Shown here piece by piece: positions 12,211 through 23,951 of a DNA stretch of 64,000 nucleotides; position 1 is the first letter of the stretch; each line of letters opens with the position of its first letter. The stretch is from NCBI GenBank assembly GCA_029532415.1, contig JAQOTA010000052.1, forward strand, positions 372,001 to 436,000, given 5' to 3'. A program made the position numbers and the translations under genes. The notes below the pieces were generated by a model, which saw only the letters and a program-made list of their open reading frames with translations, did no database searches and was not told the DNA's origin. Origin of the DNA: Marasmius tenuissimus (Eukaryota > Basidiomycota > Agaricomycetes > Agaricales > Marasmiaceae).

Positions 12211-13851
12211 TTAAGCCTTTTCAACTTTTTCGTCGACTGAATCCTCGCGCTTTTCGCTCCCTTCTTCGACATCCCTGGGCACCTCCACGGCCCCGGCTGG
12301 CTTGTCGTTCTCGAATTTCCTACCGCATCTCTCCGGGCCAAAAGCGGTGGTGACCGCAATCCCAAGGGCGATGATGGCAGTTGCAATGCCCATAACAGGG
12401 CCATAAGCATCTACCCGTTCCCCGCTCTTCGAGTTAACGAAATGAGATTCGGCCAGGGCGTTGACGATCTGAGCGGAGGGTGAGGAGATCATATTTCCGA
12501 GCTGATATGTGATGCCTATCCCAAGATTGAAATCAGCATTGATGCGATAACTACCAGCGAGAGCGAAACCTCGACTTACCAGGGAAACTTGAACGATAAG
12601 CAGCTGGGGACAACTCGTTTAAGTGGATTGGAATGACACCCCACGCGCCCTGGACGAAGAACTGCATGAAGAAACCTGAAGCAGAGAGCGAGCGTTCGCC
12701 TTCAGGCAGGATCCATGCAGGAATAAGACAGCCACTGATAAGGGCTGCAACAACGATAGCACGCCGACGTCCGAAGAACTGGGAAAGGTACCCAATTATG
12801 GTTCCTCCGACGCACGCGCCAACCTTCATGATAATACTTGCGCGGCTGGCGGGGGAGTTTGAGAGTTCCTTCTGCGTAAGCATAAAGGTGGTGTATGAAT
12901 CCTGCGAGGTGTGCGAATAGTAGTTGAACCAGGTCATGAGGATGATCGAATAAACGCAGAGCTTCCACTCCTTGGAAAGCATCTCCTTCGTTTCGGCCCA
13001 GAAGGCGCCCGGTGCTCTGGCCTTCCTCCCCGCCTTTTTAGCCTCGATGAATTGTTGTGATTCAGGGAAGAGGCAACGCAGCAAACCAACGCCAATACTG
13101 AGACCGGCTCCTGCCCAGAAAACCGGCTTCCAGCTGTCGACCGCACCACCGACCCCAAGGTTAGCACAGGCTGCAAGGACATATCCAAAGGAATATCCTT
13201 GCTGCAGAACACCGCTCATAAGGCCACGGGCAGGCGAGCTGTGTACGGCCGGCAGTCAGTAACAATCAATAGACTCTTAAGTAAAATGCGGACTCACGGG
13301 CAATTTTCCAGCGCCATCGCAATTGCATTTCCGTAGACACCACCCATGAAAAGACCAAACAAGCTACGGACTCCCAAAAATTGCGAGAAGGTCTTGCTGT
13401 AGATCGTGGCAATCTGTAGGATCCCGAGAATGATCATATTCAAAACCATTGGCCATTTTCGTCCATATCGATCCCCGGCCAAACCAAAGATGGCTGCGCC
13501 AACCGAACGGAGGAGGAGGGTGAGGGTGATCGCTGTAGAGATGTTCGTGTTGCTGGTCTTGTAGTACTTGGCGAATTTTGTCGTCTGGATTGAGAGAGCG
13601 TGGAAGTCGAAGGCATCGGCTGTCCATGCACTAAACCCGGCCAAGAAGAATACCCAGTCCCTGAAGCTGAGCATCATACACAAGCTAATAGGGTTCCGCA
13701 AGGGCTCTGGGGATTGCCATTCAGTCCGCACTTGGCCATTTTCGTCGGTGACCTCGACGCGGCGTTTCCACCTAAATAGGTCACCGAAGGCCTGTTTGGC
13801 AGTTGGCAGGATGCCCTTGGCTATGGGCTCGGCAGGCTCGTTCATCGACAT
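12211..13851 (-). CDS. JEN1-type monocarboxylate/proton symporter (MFS, SHS family)
   Basis: A plasma-membrane transporter of about 500 residues with roughly twelve spans. The N-terminal domain has WVFFLAGFSAWTADAFDFHALS and the MFS signature FGLAGDRYGRKWP. The central loop is FPESQQFIEAKKAGRKARA. The seventh span carries NYYSHTSQDSYTTF, which matches the JEN-family signature N-x2-(S/T)-H-x-(S/T)-Q-D-x3-T exactly. The second MFS signature is GYLSQFFGRRRA. Two introns are visible: 13241-13298, joining ENCP to SPARGLMSG, and 12517-12580, joining SFPG to ITYQLGNM. The C-terminal tail is acidic and Lys-rich, a likely place for control of endocytosis. Known members take up lactate, pyruvate or dicarboxylates; which of these cannot be told here. 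Confidence 0.88.
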
Positions 13852-15076
13852 TATTGAGATAAGTCGGATGGCGATACAGAGGACTAGAGTTCGTCAAGAA
13901 CGACCCGACAGAACTATGCCAGGAAAGCGAGTACGACCCCGGGAAGAATGGAAGGTGATGGACTTGGGGAAGCACGAAGAGAGATACGGGACCCCCAGGC
14001 AACCTTATATGCCTTCCCTTCCCCCGCCCTCTACGTACCTCTTTTCAATATAGCTCCCTTCTCGCATGCTCTTGCCAACCGGTTAGGCCATTAAGGGACC
14101 TGCGTAGGATCATGGGATCTATGAATCTGTATTGCTCAAATGCCAAGACCTCCTAAGAATTGTGGGGGAACTGCCAAGCGTATCCTTGTTTGAGCAAGAT
14201 AATATGAATCGTTGATGAGGTGTCAGACTCCCATCACGATGAAGGAGATGAGGCCTGAGGAGATATGGGATCCGAAGTGAACAAGGTTCAATGGTTCGGG
14301 AATCTCCTGCGTTACATGCAGGACGAGCTTGTCGGGGATGTCAGCTTTCGAAAGGTGGCGGTAACAAATTTCATCTTCGCGTCCCAGCTTCCAGGAGGGA
14401 ATCCAAGTGGGTCGAGTCAGGTGTGGATGTTCGGGAACATCACGTCAACCCGCCCGTGGGTTCTTGCCTGTTCATTCCAGCTCTCCATGTTACGGCGATA
14501 GGTAGTATCAGGGGGCAGCGGGGAGGGGATTCGCATCTCAGTTCATCCGATTGACTGAGAGGATGCTGAGCAACCAAACTCCACGCCCGGTTTCAAGTGT
14601 TCCGAATATTTCTTTCCAGAGAAACATATGATGCAAGCTTATCCAACCTAAGCGAGCGGATATCCGGCTTAGATACGAGGGTCTGACCAGAATGTAAACC
14701 GCGTCGCGGTTCGTCGGAGTAGCCACAATATTAATATCATCGATTGTGAGGGCGAGCGCGGCATGGGAATGCGGATTTAGTAGACCGTACAGTACTGACG
14801 ACGGCTTGGAACTTACTTGGCTGTGTCATTGGCCTGTTCAACGCGACAGCGCTGTATTGCTTGAAACCCCAAGGAAATGGCAGCAATTACTAGGTGTGAC
14901 TGTAGACTAAGAATGACAGTACAGTTGAAAAGTTTGCTCAATGAAGACTAGCGCCCACGAAAGCCGGGCGGGCCCGTGAGCCGGTACCACCGGAGCGCTC
15001 GTCGTAAGCATTTCGGACAGACGCATCGACTCCCATCAACGACAGCAGCTGGCCTCCAGCTGGCGGTCAGCGACCC
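13852..15076. other. Long intergenic region, divergent promoters
   Basis: This 1.2-kb stretch separates the transporter (minus) and ceramide glucosyltransferase (plus), which diverge, so both promoters lie here. Several ORFs of 60-90 codons occur, but none has family-like sequence or splice continuity. I see no repeat or RNA gene. Confidence 0.45.
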
Positions 15077-16558
15077 GATGACCACCATGAATACAGGGAC
15101 GGCCCAAACTCTTCTTGCAAGCGTAGGGCTGGGATGGTTTGTTATTCTGTGGTCGATATGGGTGCTTGGATGCAGAACAGCGTGGGTTTTTCTTTTGCTG
15201 CTCCCTCCATGCTTGCGCTGACCCACAAAATACAGGCGAAAACGGTACAGGCTCCGGCCAAGGTCACCAACATCAACTTCCGACCCCTCCATTGTTCCTG
15301 GCGTATCCATTCTGAGGCCACTGAAGGGCTTGGACACCAATTTGTACGAAAACCTAGAGTCCACTTTCACCCAGGAATATCCGAACTTTGAGATACTCCT
15401 TTCCGTTGCGGATGAGCACGACCAAGCCATCTCTGTCGCTCGCGAGCTAATAGCGAAATATCCTAGAGCCAATGCTAGGATAATAATAGGTGCGTCGTTG
15501 AATGAATCCATCCCAGGCCTATTCTCAAATGAAGTGGTTTAGGCGAGGAGATTGTCGGTGCAAACCCCAAGGTCAATAACCTCATGAAGTCCTACAACTC
15601 TGCCGCCCATGACATTCTCTGGGTCATTGACTCCAATGTCACCGCACAGCCAGGGACATTGGCACGCGCAGTGGACGCATTACAAAGTCGTACACGCTCC
15701 GGAAAAAGGATAGGACTCGTTCATCACGTTCCATTCGCATATTCCACCGAGTCGAAGACAGGCTCTAGAATCGAAGAGGCCTTCTTGAACACCAATCACG
15801 CGAAGATGTACCTGGCTATTAATACAGTTGCGGTAGAATCGTGCGTGGTGGGGAAGTCGAACCTGTATCGGCGTTCCGACCTGGAAAGGGTGAATGGTTC
15901 TTTCCAGCCAATCAAATCCGCAGAAGAAAACGGAAGACAGGAAGGCCTCTGTGGCCTCCCTGCATTCGGGAAGTACATGGCGGAGGATAATATCATAGCC
16001 AGTGCCCTCTGGCACGAACTGGGCCTTCGTCACGACCTATCCTGCGATGTCGCGCACAACGTTGTTGGCAACATGACTTTCCAAGACTACGTGTGGCGGA
16101 GAGTGAGGTGGATTCGGGTTCGAAAGCACATGGTTCTCCTGGCCACCCTACTGGAGCCCTTCACCGAGTCCATACTCGTGGGCATAATCGGCAGCCTTTC
16201 AGCAAATTATCTCCTTGGACTCCCGCTTTTGCTGTTCTGCCTGACTCACTTCTCATTGATGCTCTACGTTGATTTGGACATCTATGCATCACTGGCTGGG
16301 CATCCCCTGCCTGCCTCAATACGATGGGAGTTTCTTGCAGGGTGGTTGATGAGGGAGGCAATGACTTTACCCATCTTCCTCCTCGCTATCTTTGGTGACG
16401 AGGTTGTGTGGAGAGGAAAGAAGTACCACATCCTTCGGAATGGTGAAGTTGCTCAGTCAGGTCAGGCAACAGAAGGGGGAGGATTGAGGGGATGGGTCAA
16501 ACGATTGAGACGGCCGAATGATTATGTACGACTTGATGCTGAAGTCCCTCCAGATTAG
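15077..16558 (+). CDS. Ceramide glucosyltransferase (GT21)
   Basis: Transfers glucose from UDP-glucose to ceramide at the Golgi/ER, giving glucosylceramide. The start at 15077 precedes an N-terminal membrane span (LLASVGLGWFVILWSIWVLG). Intron 1 (about 15182-15235) leads to PGVSILRPLKGLD. Intron 2 (15488-15541) joins ARIII to GEEIVGANPKVNNL. The catalytic motifs of the family are in order: ADEHD (D1), WVIDSNV (D2), YMAEDNIIA (D3) and WRRVRW, the (Q/R)xxRW motif. Several C-terminal spans follow (LVGIIGSLSANYLLGLPLLLF and others). An upstream in-frame Met at 14976 would add a basic segment but seems less likely, because the span should be near the N-terminus. Length about 455 residues, normal for the fungal family. 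Confidence 0.92.
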
Positions 16559-16720
16559 AGTCCTTTGCATTAGATATGTCCCATAATATACAAGATAGTT
16601 AACTACAAGAGTCTATACAAATATTCCTACAGTAGCGACAGCATTGACTAAAACAAATATTACCTAGATGATAGTGTAAGTATCGATAACAGGGAAGGAA
16701 AGCAAGATAGAAAGCAATTA

Positions 16721-17527
16721 TCAACGAGAGAGATGTGAAGATGAGTCGTTCTCCTCCTCCCAGCGAATGAGCCGCATGAGCCTAAAATGGAAGACCATCA
16801 AGGCAGCCTCGAATAGTTCGTCTGACCACTCCGACGATAGCTGCACAGCTAATGGCCGAACGCGTATCTTTTCACCGATATCGGTTTTCCAATTGATGAA
16901 TTCCCCGCCCTTGTTCTTTTGGCGTTCATTCGAAAACCAGTGCTTGACTTGATTGAAAGACCTGCAAAGTGAAGTGAATGAAATTCCTGATAGTGACAAA
17001 TGAGACGCGTCTACGTACCGATGAATCACTATCGCAATGAGTGCCATCCAATGTTCTTTAGGATAATTCGTAATTTCATCGTACACCATACGCAAGACTC
17101 GTAACTGCCGGGGATTGGCTGGGGAATTCTCGACTGTTTTGATCTTCGAGGCACGGTTTATGACTTCCTGCCTGTGTGGTCGAGCGGCTTCTTTGGCACG
17201 CTTAAAAGAGGGTGTTGGTTTCGGAGATTTATGACAAGCTTTACGCGCGTCGTGAGGAGTTTTGGTATATGATATGCCGCTATCGTTTGCGGAACAATCA
17301 TCGAGCGAAGCTGTGGTGCTACTGCTGGGACTGTCAGAGCAGTCGTATCTGCGCTGGCTCAAACGTTTCGACGAGCGGGTAGGAGAATGTGGACATGAAG
17401 GAGAGGATTGTCGACTAGAGGGATTCATGGACTTGGAATCAATAGCGACGCCGGCCAGAAATTGAAGAGGGTCGTTGTTGGATGCTGAAGATGTCGAGGA
17501 TGATGGAGATTGAGGACTTGTGAACAT
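16721..17527 (-). CDS. Homeodomain-like transcription factor
   Basis: Two exons join at an intron starting GTACGTAG near 16963-17018, linking IVIH to RSFNQVKHWFSNERQKNKG. The joined segment, from PRQLRVLRMVYDEITNYP to the recognition helix VKHWFSNERQK, fits a homeodomain: the WFxNxRxK core is present, with Ser in place of the usual Gln. It lies in the second half of a protein of about 250 residues. The N-terminal half is Ser-rich with short basic patches (RSSKRLSQRRY and KRAKEAARPHRQ). It could be a developmental regulator; nothing nearby suggests a mating-type locus, since no partner homeodomain gene or pheromone gene is visible. Confidence 0.72.
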   Translation of the reverse strand: MFTSPQSPSSSTSSASNNDPLQFLAGVAIDSKSMNPSSRQSSPSCPHSPTRSSKRLSQRRYDCSDSPSSSTTASLDDCSANDSGISYTKTPHDARKACHKSPKPTPSFKRAKEAARPHRQEVINRASKIKTVENSPANPRQLRVLRMVYDEITNYPKEHWMALIAIVIHRYVDASHLSLSGISFTSLCRSFNQVKHWFSNERQKNKGGEFINWKTDIGEKIRVRPLAVQLSSEWSDELFEAALMVFHFRLMRLIRWEEENDSSSHLSR

Positions 17528-18213
17528 GGGAGATTATAGAAAGGGTATGTAAGTCGTGAAAATGAGGGTATAAAGACGTAAATATGCGGCTAGCGCAAGT
17601 GATTAAAAAGAGGGAAAAGAATGACAAGCTGAAGGAGTGGCGAGGGTATGTGCGAGGAATAGTTATGTACAAATATTCGCCGCGAATCATACATGCTCCT
17701 CGTCGGCAATTCCCGATATTGTTTTCCCTTCAGAACCATCCTGTCAGTCGCCAAACAGGAACAAGGACTCACTACAAGTTGCTAGGAAGGGTCTTTGTGT
17801 TATTTCGCGCACGATCTTGAGCCCTGTAACTCTTTGTAACCTCTTTGTTTAATGCTTTGATCACGGTGAATAAGAACAAAAGTGAATCGGCGATGCCGAG
17901 GTCCAAAGATTGGCAACCACATAGACCGTGTCTATGACGATTCTAACTGAATATGCAAGAATGTTTTCTCGGGACAAATTTCGAGGTACACTAGAAGTAA
18001 GAATCTCTCCCGGAAGTAGCTGCGAACTCTGCTCGAGAAGTCGTGCGCAGCCATGAGCACAGTTTCGTTACTTTACCAGAGACCATCATCATGTCCGGCA
18101 GGCATTGATGCCATGTTACATCGCAGCGACCACCAATCATCTCGAATCACTTGCTGTCGAATCCATTCGCCCTCGATAAATCTTCTTGAGCTATTTCAAG
18201 GAACAACTTCACG
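17528..18213. promoter_or_regulatory. Divergent promoter region, homeodomain gene / SEC3
   Basis: Both flanking genes point outward from this 686-bp stretch. I see pyrimidine-rich patches but no TATA box, and no ORF with support. Confidence 0.45.
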
Positions 18214-21200
18214 ATGTCTGACCAACGACAGCGCATAATCGACTCTGTATTTTCCAAGAACGGGGAGACCTACATCGGCCACATCAAGATTTGGGAGGAT
18301 AATCCTGAGACGGGAGGAAAGAAACCGAGATATATTCTACTCTCCCGTACGTATATTATTTGCCAACTTGCATGTTCCTGTTGTAGAATTGACCGAGTAG
18401 AGGCAAGCAACGGCAACGGCTTCATCCACAAATCCAAGTTGAACACAAACGGTACTTTCTCCGTTGGAAAGACGTGGAGACTCGCAGAGTTGAAAGGGTT
18501 ACAGGTCGTTGCCGTGTGTCATTCACCCGCCTTCTGAAAAGTTCAACAAAACTCATGCACCAAGGATTGCGCAGCCCCAGACATTCAATATCACGCTCGC
18601 CCGGACCTACAAATGGCAGACGGAAAATGACAGAGACCAGGAAAACTTCCTCAAAGCAATCATCAAGTTGTACAACACGACCACTGGAGGATCGCCTCCA
18701 TTAAAGTTGGAGGGACTGGGTGAAGCCTCTCAGCGTGCGTTTATCCATCTCAGCAGGGCCATTTGAGCTCAGAATCTGTTATAGCTGGTCGATCAAAAGT
18801 ACAGAGCGATTATATGAGACCTGGGAGACCTACTTCCCCAGACGTTCCTCCTTCTAGAAGGGCGAGATCGCGACCTCGTACGCCTCAAGCCGAGCCCGAA
18901 CCTCCTCGCATCCCCTCTCCACTTCCCCCTGGGCGAAATGGCATGACCTCTCCACCCGCACCGCCCGATAATACTAATCGTAGTGAGACTCCGACTAGCC
19001 GTCTCAGAGAAGTTCGACAACGGCCCACCTCTCCAGCCCAGTCGCAAGTGAGTATAGCAGCACGACAACGGAGACCTTCAAATGCCTCAAGTCATCTTGT
19101 GAATGGATCTACGGGCGCAGATACACGTCCTCTTCCAATATCTCGAACCGCAACCGATAATATTTCAAACCGGTCCCGTCAGTCGCAAGACGAATCTCCG
19201 CGCCTAAATACCCCACCGCGGTCACGGCCTACTTCCCCCTCTTCTAATCGACCTCGTAAACCCCCTCGTGGACCTCCTACTACGACACCAGCCGAACCGG
19301 CTCCGACGCGACGAGAGCAGAACACACGAATATCTTTCTTCGACCCCACCAATCAAGCTGTCCTCGACCGTCTGGTTTCTGGTGCTAACGACGCTGAAGG
19401 TGAAGACGAGAACGCGTTAGCTACAATGTCCAACGTCGAGGAGATGATTGAAGGATACGAATGGGCTAGTGATGATGTGATTGGCCGAAAGACGGCGAGG
19501 GGGGCTGCAGATCTTATTGAGGCACGTCTGCTAGATGAATTGATGGCTTTAGAAAAGGTCTACTTCAAATCTCTTCGTCAAAGACCTGCGGCTCATTCTC
19601 TTTTTTAAGGCAAATATCCATTCGTTTCTTGAGTCAGATGACCGCGTTGCACTCGTGTTGGAGTACATGGACAAAGCTCTGGCCGAGCTGGATAGCATCG
19701 ACGGACTGGTATCCTCGTATAAGATCCACCTGAACGTGCGGACCAATACTACTGGCGTATTCTTCGTTAACTTACGGTTTCATAGGCTGTTAGCGATGAT
19801 ATCTCCTTCATCCAATCTCAGAACAGAGGTCTTCAAGTACAGACACAGAACCAACGAGCACTTCTAGCAGAACTCGAGAACCTCGTCGTGAGTTTGACTT
19901 GTTCAACGTTCGAGGCAAGGCTTGTTTACCTGTTGCGATCAGAAAACCGTGCAAGTCGACCGGGATGTTTTGATAATCTTGACTCAAGAATCACTCGAGA
20001 AAACTACGAGTATCACCAGACTCGAGGAGGCTGCTGCGGAACTCTACAAAGCTCTCCAAGCGGGACGAGATACTGGTATGGATCGATCTTATCTTCCCGT
20101 GCTCGCCTTTACTCACGGTCTTCGACACAGACATGGCGGCGACGATGGAGCGTCTTTCCGAATACAAAACCCACAATTCCCAGTTTTGCAAACGGATACT
20201 CGATTTCCTAACAATCATGTTCACCGCTCAGGTGAATGATCATCTTATGGTTTCCCGGAAACTCCTCTAAGCTCCTGAGTGTCACAGGCCAAACTGCTGT
20301 TAGGTGATAATAACGGTTTAACTCCTGGGTCCGCTCGGACGAAACCCACGATAATCCCGCACGATGAACTGGAATCGTATCTGGGTAGATATTCTGGGTT
20401 GATGCTCTACTTGAAGGAGATGGATGAAAGCGTATATGGCAAGCTGTGTGCAGTAGGTTCTTAAAGCCTTGATGGACGTGAAGAGAAATACTCACATGGA
20501 TGACAGACTTATTTCTCGGCTGCCAGCGAACTTCATGGAACGCAAGTGAGGGCACTGTTATCCACTTACGCAAATTACATCAAGAAAGCAAATGAGGATG
20601 CTCAAGACCGTATGTTTGGACTGGATGTCACCTGGATTCGCGCTCATCTATCTCCATCTAGATCTAGTTGCCACACCCACTCCAACGACCGGGAAGACGA
20701 CTCCGATGAGGCGAGCTGGTACAATCATTCGCTCTCCGCTGGAAAGTCGCAATAAGGACAAAGAGAAGGGGCCTGACGGTGACATGCGAGCATCGGAGGT
20801 AATTTTCTTCCGTCGCGATATTGCCTAACGCTAAAACCCACTGTTCATGAGGTCCTCAATCTGCTACTTGACCAAATTGCACCCCTAATATCCAAGGAAG
20901 ACGAATTCCTCACCGACTTTCTACAAATCAATGATGTAGCACTCACTTACGCTGACTACATGAATCTGGACAGCTACTTCCGGCGGCAAGCCGCGCGGGG
21001 TACTGGGCTAAGTTCAGCCACCATGAAACTCGTGCGGGGCGCCATGGATCTCATCTTTGGATTCCTCGCCACCGAGATCAAATTGTGGTTGGATATGGCA
21101 CTGTCGAAGGATAGTATGTAAGGAGTGCTGTCTTCCATTATTCTCCTTTCTCTGTGTGGCTAATATGATCCGTTCGTATAGGCAAGTTGTGGGGCTTATT

Positions 21201-22274
21201 GCTACCGTCGAGCGTTTCATGGCCGACCATGATGACAGAAATAATGAATTTTTGGTCAACTTGCTCGGCAAGCAACACACTCGCCTCAAAGGTCAATTCG
21301 ATCGGAATATCGTGAGTCTCTTTCTGTTGTTTGATCTGGGGAGTCGCTGAGATCAATCAATCCATTCGCAGGCTGAACAAATGCAGAACGTCGAACAGAC
21401 TAAACTAACCAGCAAGAAGAGAAGAGGTGTTGCCCCGTTCGTCAAGCGGTTCCCGGTCTACATTGGCCGAGTTGAGACGCAGCTTGTCGGTTGCGATGGT
21501 TTGGAGGTCCGCATGAGCGTGGATGCTGCGTACGATAAGATCGTCCAGACCATGTTCGACTCCCTCAAGCAAATGGCCAAGATGGATGGCGAGGGTGAGG
21601 ATAAGGGACAGCTCAACTACCATGTCATTCTCATCGGTAAGGCCCTGACCTTAATTCTTTCCTAAAGTGTTTATTCATTACCTTTGCAGAGAACATGCAT
21701 CATTTTGTGGCTGAGATGTCGCAGCTCGATATTGGCTCTGTGTCAGGTTTTGTTCGGAAGGCTGAAGCGATTTACGATGAGAATCTTAACGCATACGTTA
21801 AACTCGTTCTCAGGCGGCCTTTCTCCAAGATCATAGTAAGCACTGCTTCCACGTTCAGCTACCCTTGTCCTCATCTTCTCCATTCAGGATTTCTTCGAGG
21901 GGGTCGAACGAATACTGAAGAACTCTGCTCCGAGTGAGGTGTCGACCAACAGCAGCTACAATCGCTCTGCTCTCAAGAAAGTTGTGAAGGAATACAACGC
22001 CAAGGACATTCGGAAACAAGTCGACTCCCTCTTCAAACGGGTGGAAAAGCATTTTACAGAGGCGTCTGAAAAAGCAACCACAGAAGAGAGCGGAGGAATT
22101 GCGCCTGGGACTGTTCTTGTCGGCGTTTGGAAGGGATGTGAAGAGGAATTGTTGAGGATCACCGACTTATTCAACAAGCGAATCACCCAGTGCTATGCAG
22201 AGGCAGGAATTTCGTTAGAATACACCACTGCAGACGTAGAGAGTGCTTTCAGGCGGCACAGTGTCGGGTCCTGA
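18214..22274 (+). CDS. SEC3: Exocyst complex component SEC3
   Basis: A large multi-exon gene for the exocyst subunit that marks sites of polarised secretion. The N-terminal PIP2/Rho-binding PH-like domain starts QRIIDSVFSKNGETYIGHIK and continues KPRYILLS. After an intron ending CGAGTAG comes QASNGNGFIHKSKLNTNG, then GKTWRLAELKGLQ. After an intron ending GCGCAG comes PQTFNITLARTYKWQTEND. A disordered Pro/Arg/Ser-rich linker of about 200 residues (18763-19330) links it to the helical part. Further exons carry ISFFDPTNQAVLDRL and the Sec3 C-terminal helical bundle: VRGAMDLIFGFLATEIKLWL, KRFPVYIGRVETQLVG, MHHFVAEMSQLDIGSV and DSLFKRVEKHF. At least ten introns are present and I did not fix every boundary between 19600 and 21000. 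It ends RHSVGS. Confidence 0.9.
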
Positions 22275-22471
22275 TTGGATTGGTGCTAGTATATTTCGTG
22301 GATTGTAATTTTTGGATGATACCACCTGTAGTACAGACGAGCGAGTTTATATTTGGACTACTTTGGATAAGTAAAGCGACAAGAGAATGAATTTCGAAGG
22401 TACGGGAAATCTAATATTGTCCGAAAGTCCTTTTGTTTTGCAGAAGCAGTAGCCAGGTCCAACAATAGCCC

Positions 22472-23354
22472 TCACTGGTAATGTTCGGGTTCTGGGAAAG
22501 AGGGAGGGGTGTTTTGGAAAGCGCTTGGGGACGGAGTTGGTCTCAGGTAAGCCGCGGAGCTTCCAATGGAAGTACTGGAAGCTGAGGGTGTCATGGAGGG
22601 AGGGGAGGTGGCGTTCGAAGTCGCAGCGGGACCTCGATTGGCACCCTGCGCAGGGTTCAGGAACGAAGGAGCGTAAGCCTTGAACAATCCGACGGCAGCA
22701 TCGAGGGAAATAGAAGGGGCCTGAGATTGTTGCGCGGGAGCACCAGGAGCAGGCGGTTGTCCGCTGGCAGGAGCCTTGTTGATGAGACTCATGAGGATCT
22801 GCCAGAGAGCAGCCAGCTTGGACTGAACGAAGGCAAGAGTGTTCGTTTGAACGGAGATGATGCTCTCTTCAATCTGGGCCTCGTTCTTAGCAAAGAAAGG
22901 CTGGACATAGGTGGTGTAAATGAAAGTTGAACCCTGGATTCGGACAAACGGACATGTCAAACAACATTCAATGTCACAAATGGAATGTTATACCTGAATC
23001 TGGGGTATGGAAAGGAACAGGAGAAAGAGGGTCTTTATCTCCCAGTAGAAAGGCAACCTGCACACAATCATCCAAATTGTCAGTTCAACTTCACCGAGAA
23101 TGCCTTCGGAGACATACCAGCTAGTGAACCACTGAGCTACGTATTCAAAGCCCACAAAGAGACCGATGACGGTCCAATACATGCACCATCGTTCCACGTC
23201 AGCGTCGACAACTGGGCGCTTTGACAAGGTTTTGTATGTTGAGAAACACGGCAAAAAGTAGGCGAACCAGGCGCTACATTTTCGTGTCAGCAGAACTATC
23301 TAGAATGAGGAATGAGAATACACACCAGACGATAGAACAGATGAGAGAAAACAT
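22472..23354 (-). CDS. TB2/DP1/HVA22 (Yop1/REEP) family ER-shaping protein
   Basis: The start at 23354 gives MFSLICSIVC, joined over an intron (GTGTGTATT..TGTAG) to AWFAYFLPCFSTYKTLSKRP. The family core follows: DVERWCMYWTVIGLFVGFEYVAQ, then WFTSW, spliced to FPFYWEIKTLFLLFLSIPQIQGS, TFIYTTYVQPFFAKNEAQIEE. Hairpin membrane segments of this kind bend tubular ER membranes. Unlike short Yop1 proteins, this one has a long C-terminal tail rich in Pro, Ser and Ala (about 110 residues), with NKAPASGQPPAPGAP and ending FPEPEHYQ, which is closer to the REEP3/4 or Yop1-like long forms. Four short introns are visible. Confidence 0.88.
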
Positions 23355-23951
23355 TTGGAAGGGTGGTGGTGAAGGTCAAGAAACAAAGTGAAAAAGCTTA
23401 GCCTGCTCCGTTGATGCTGCGCCGGCAAACGCGTTGAGTTCGACGTCCCGGCTCCTCGGCTGATGCCAGATTTCAAATTCTCGCTTTCCTCGATCGAGAT
23501 TCCGAATTCGACACCCTCCTGTGTCTGGAGGAAGTTTGGTGGGCACTTGTTGGTCCCTCTTCGAGGACGCCTTGCGAAATTGCACCCTTTTTCGCGTAAA
23601 ATTAATGGTGTTAGCGGCTGACGGTCGGCTGATGCGTACTATTTTGCGGGGATAACTCGTACGCGGGGAGATTTCATATTCCAACTGATCCCTCCAGGGC
23701 ACCCGTAAGAACACGAGAACAATAGATAGGTTTGCAGTTCCTTAGTGTTTAGCCCAATCTGACAGGAAATCGAGCATTCCGGGCCCCAATTTGGCTTCAA
23801 GTTGAATTCATACGAAGTAATAATATCACAAAGGTTGTCACTGTTTGCTTTGCTGATCTGAGTTTACCCTTCAAGCTCTCTCTCGTTTCACCATCTGCCC
23901 GCGCCTCATAGACCTCCCTCGGCGCGGCTTTCCCACTCTCTTTCTCTCGCA
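23355..23951. promoter_or_regulatory. Divergent promoter region, Yop1/REEP-like / Zn2Cys6 factor
   Basis: The two genes diverge across about 600 bp. A pyrimidine-rich stretch with CTCTCTCTCG lies at about 23870-23945, just before the Zn2Cys6 start, as is common in 5' UTRs. No other feature stands out. Confidence 0.45.
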
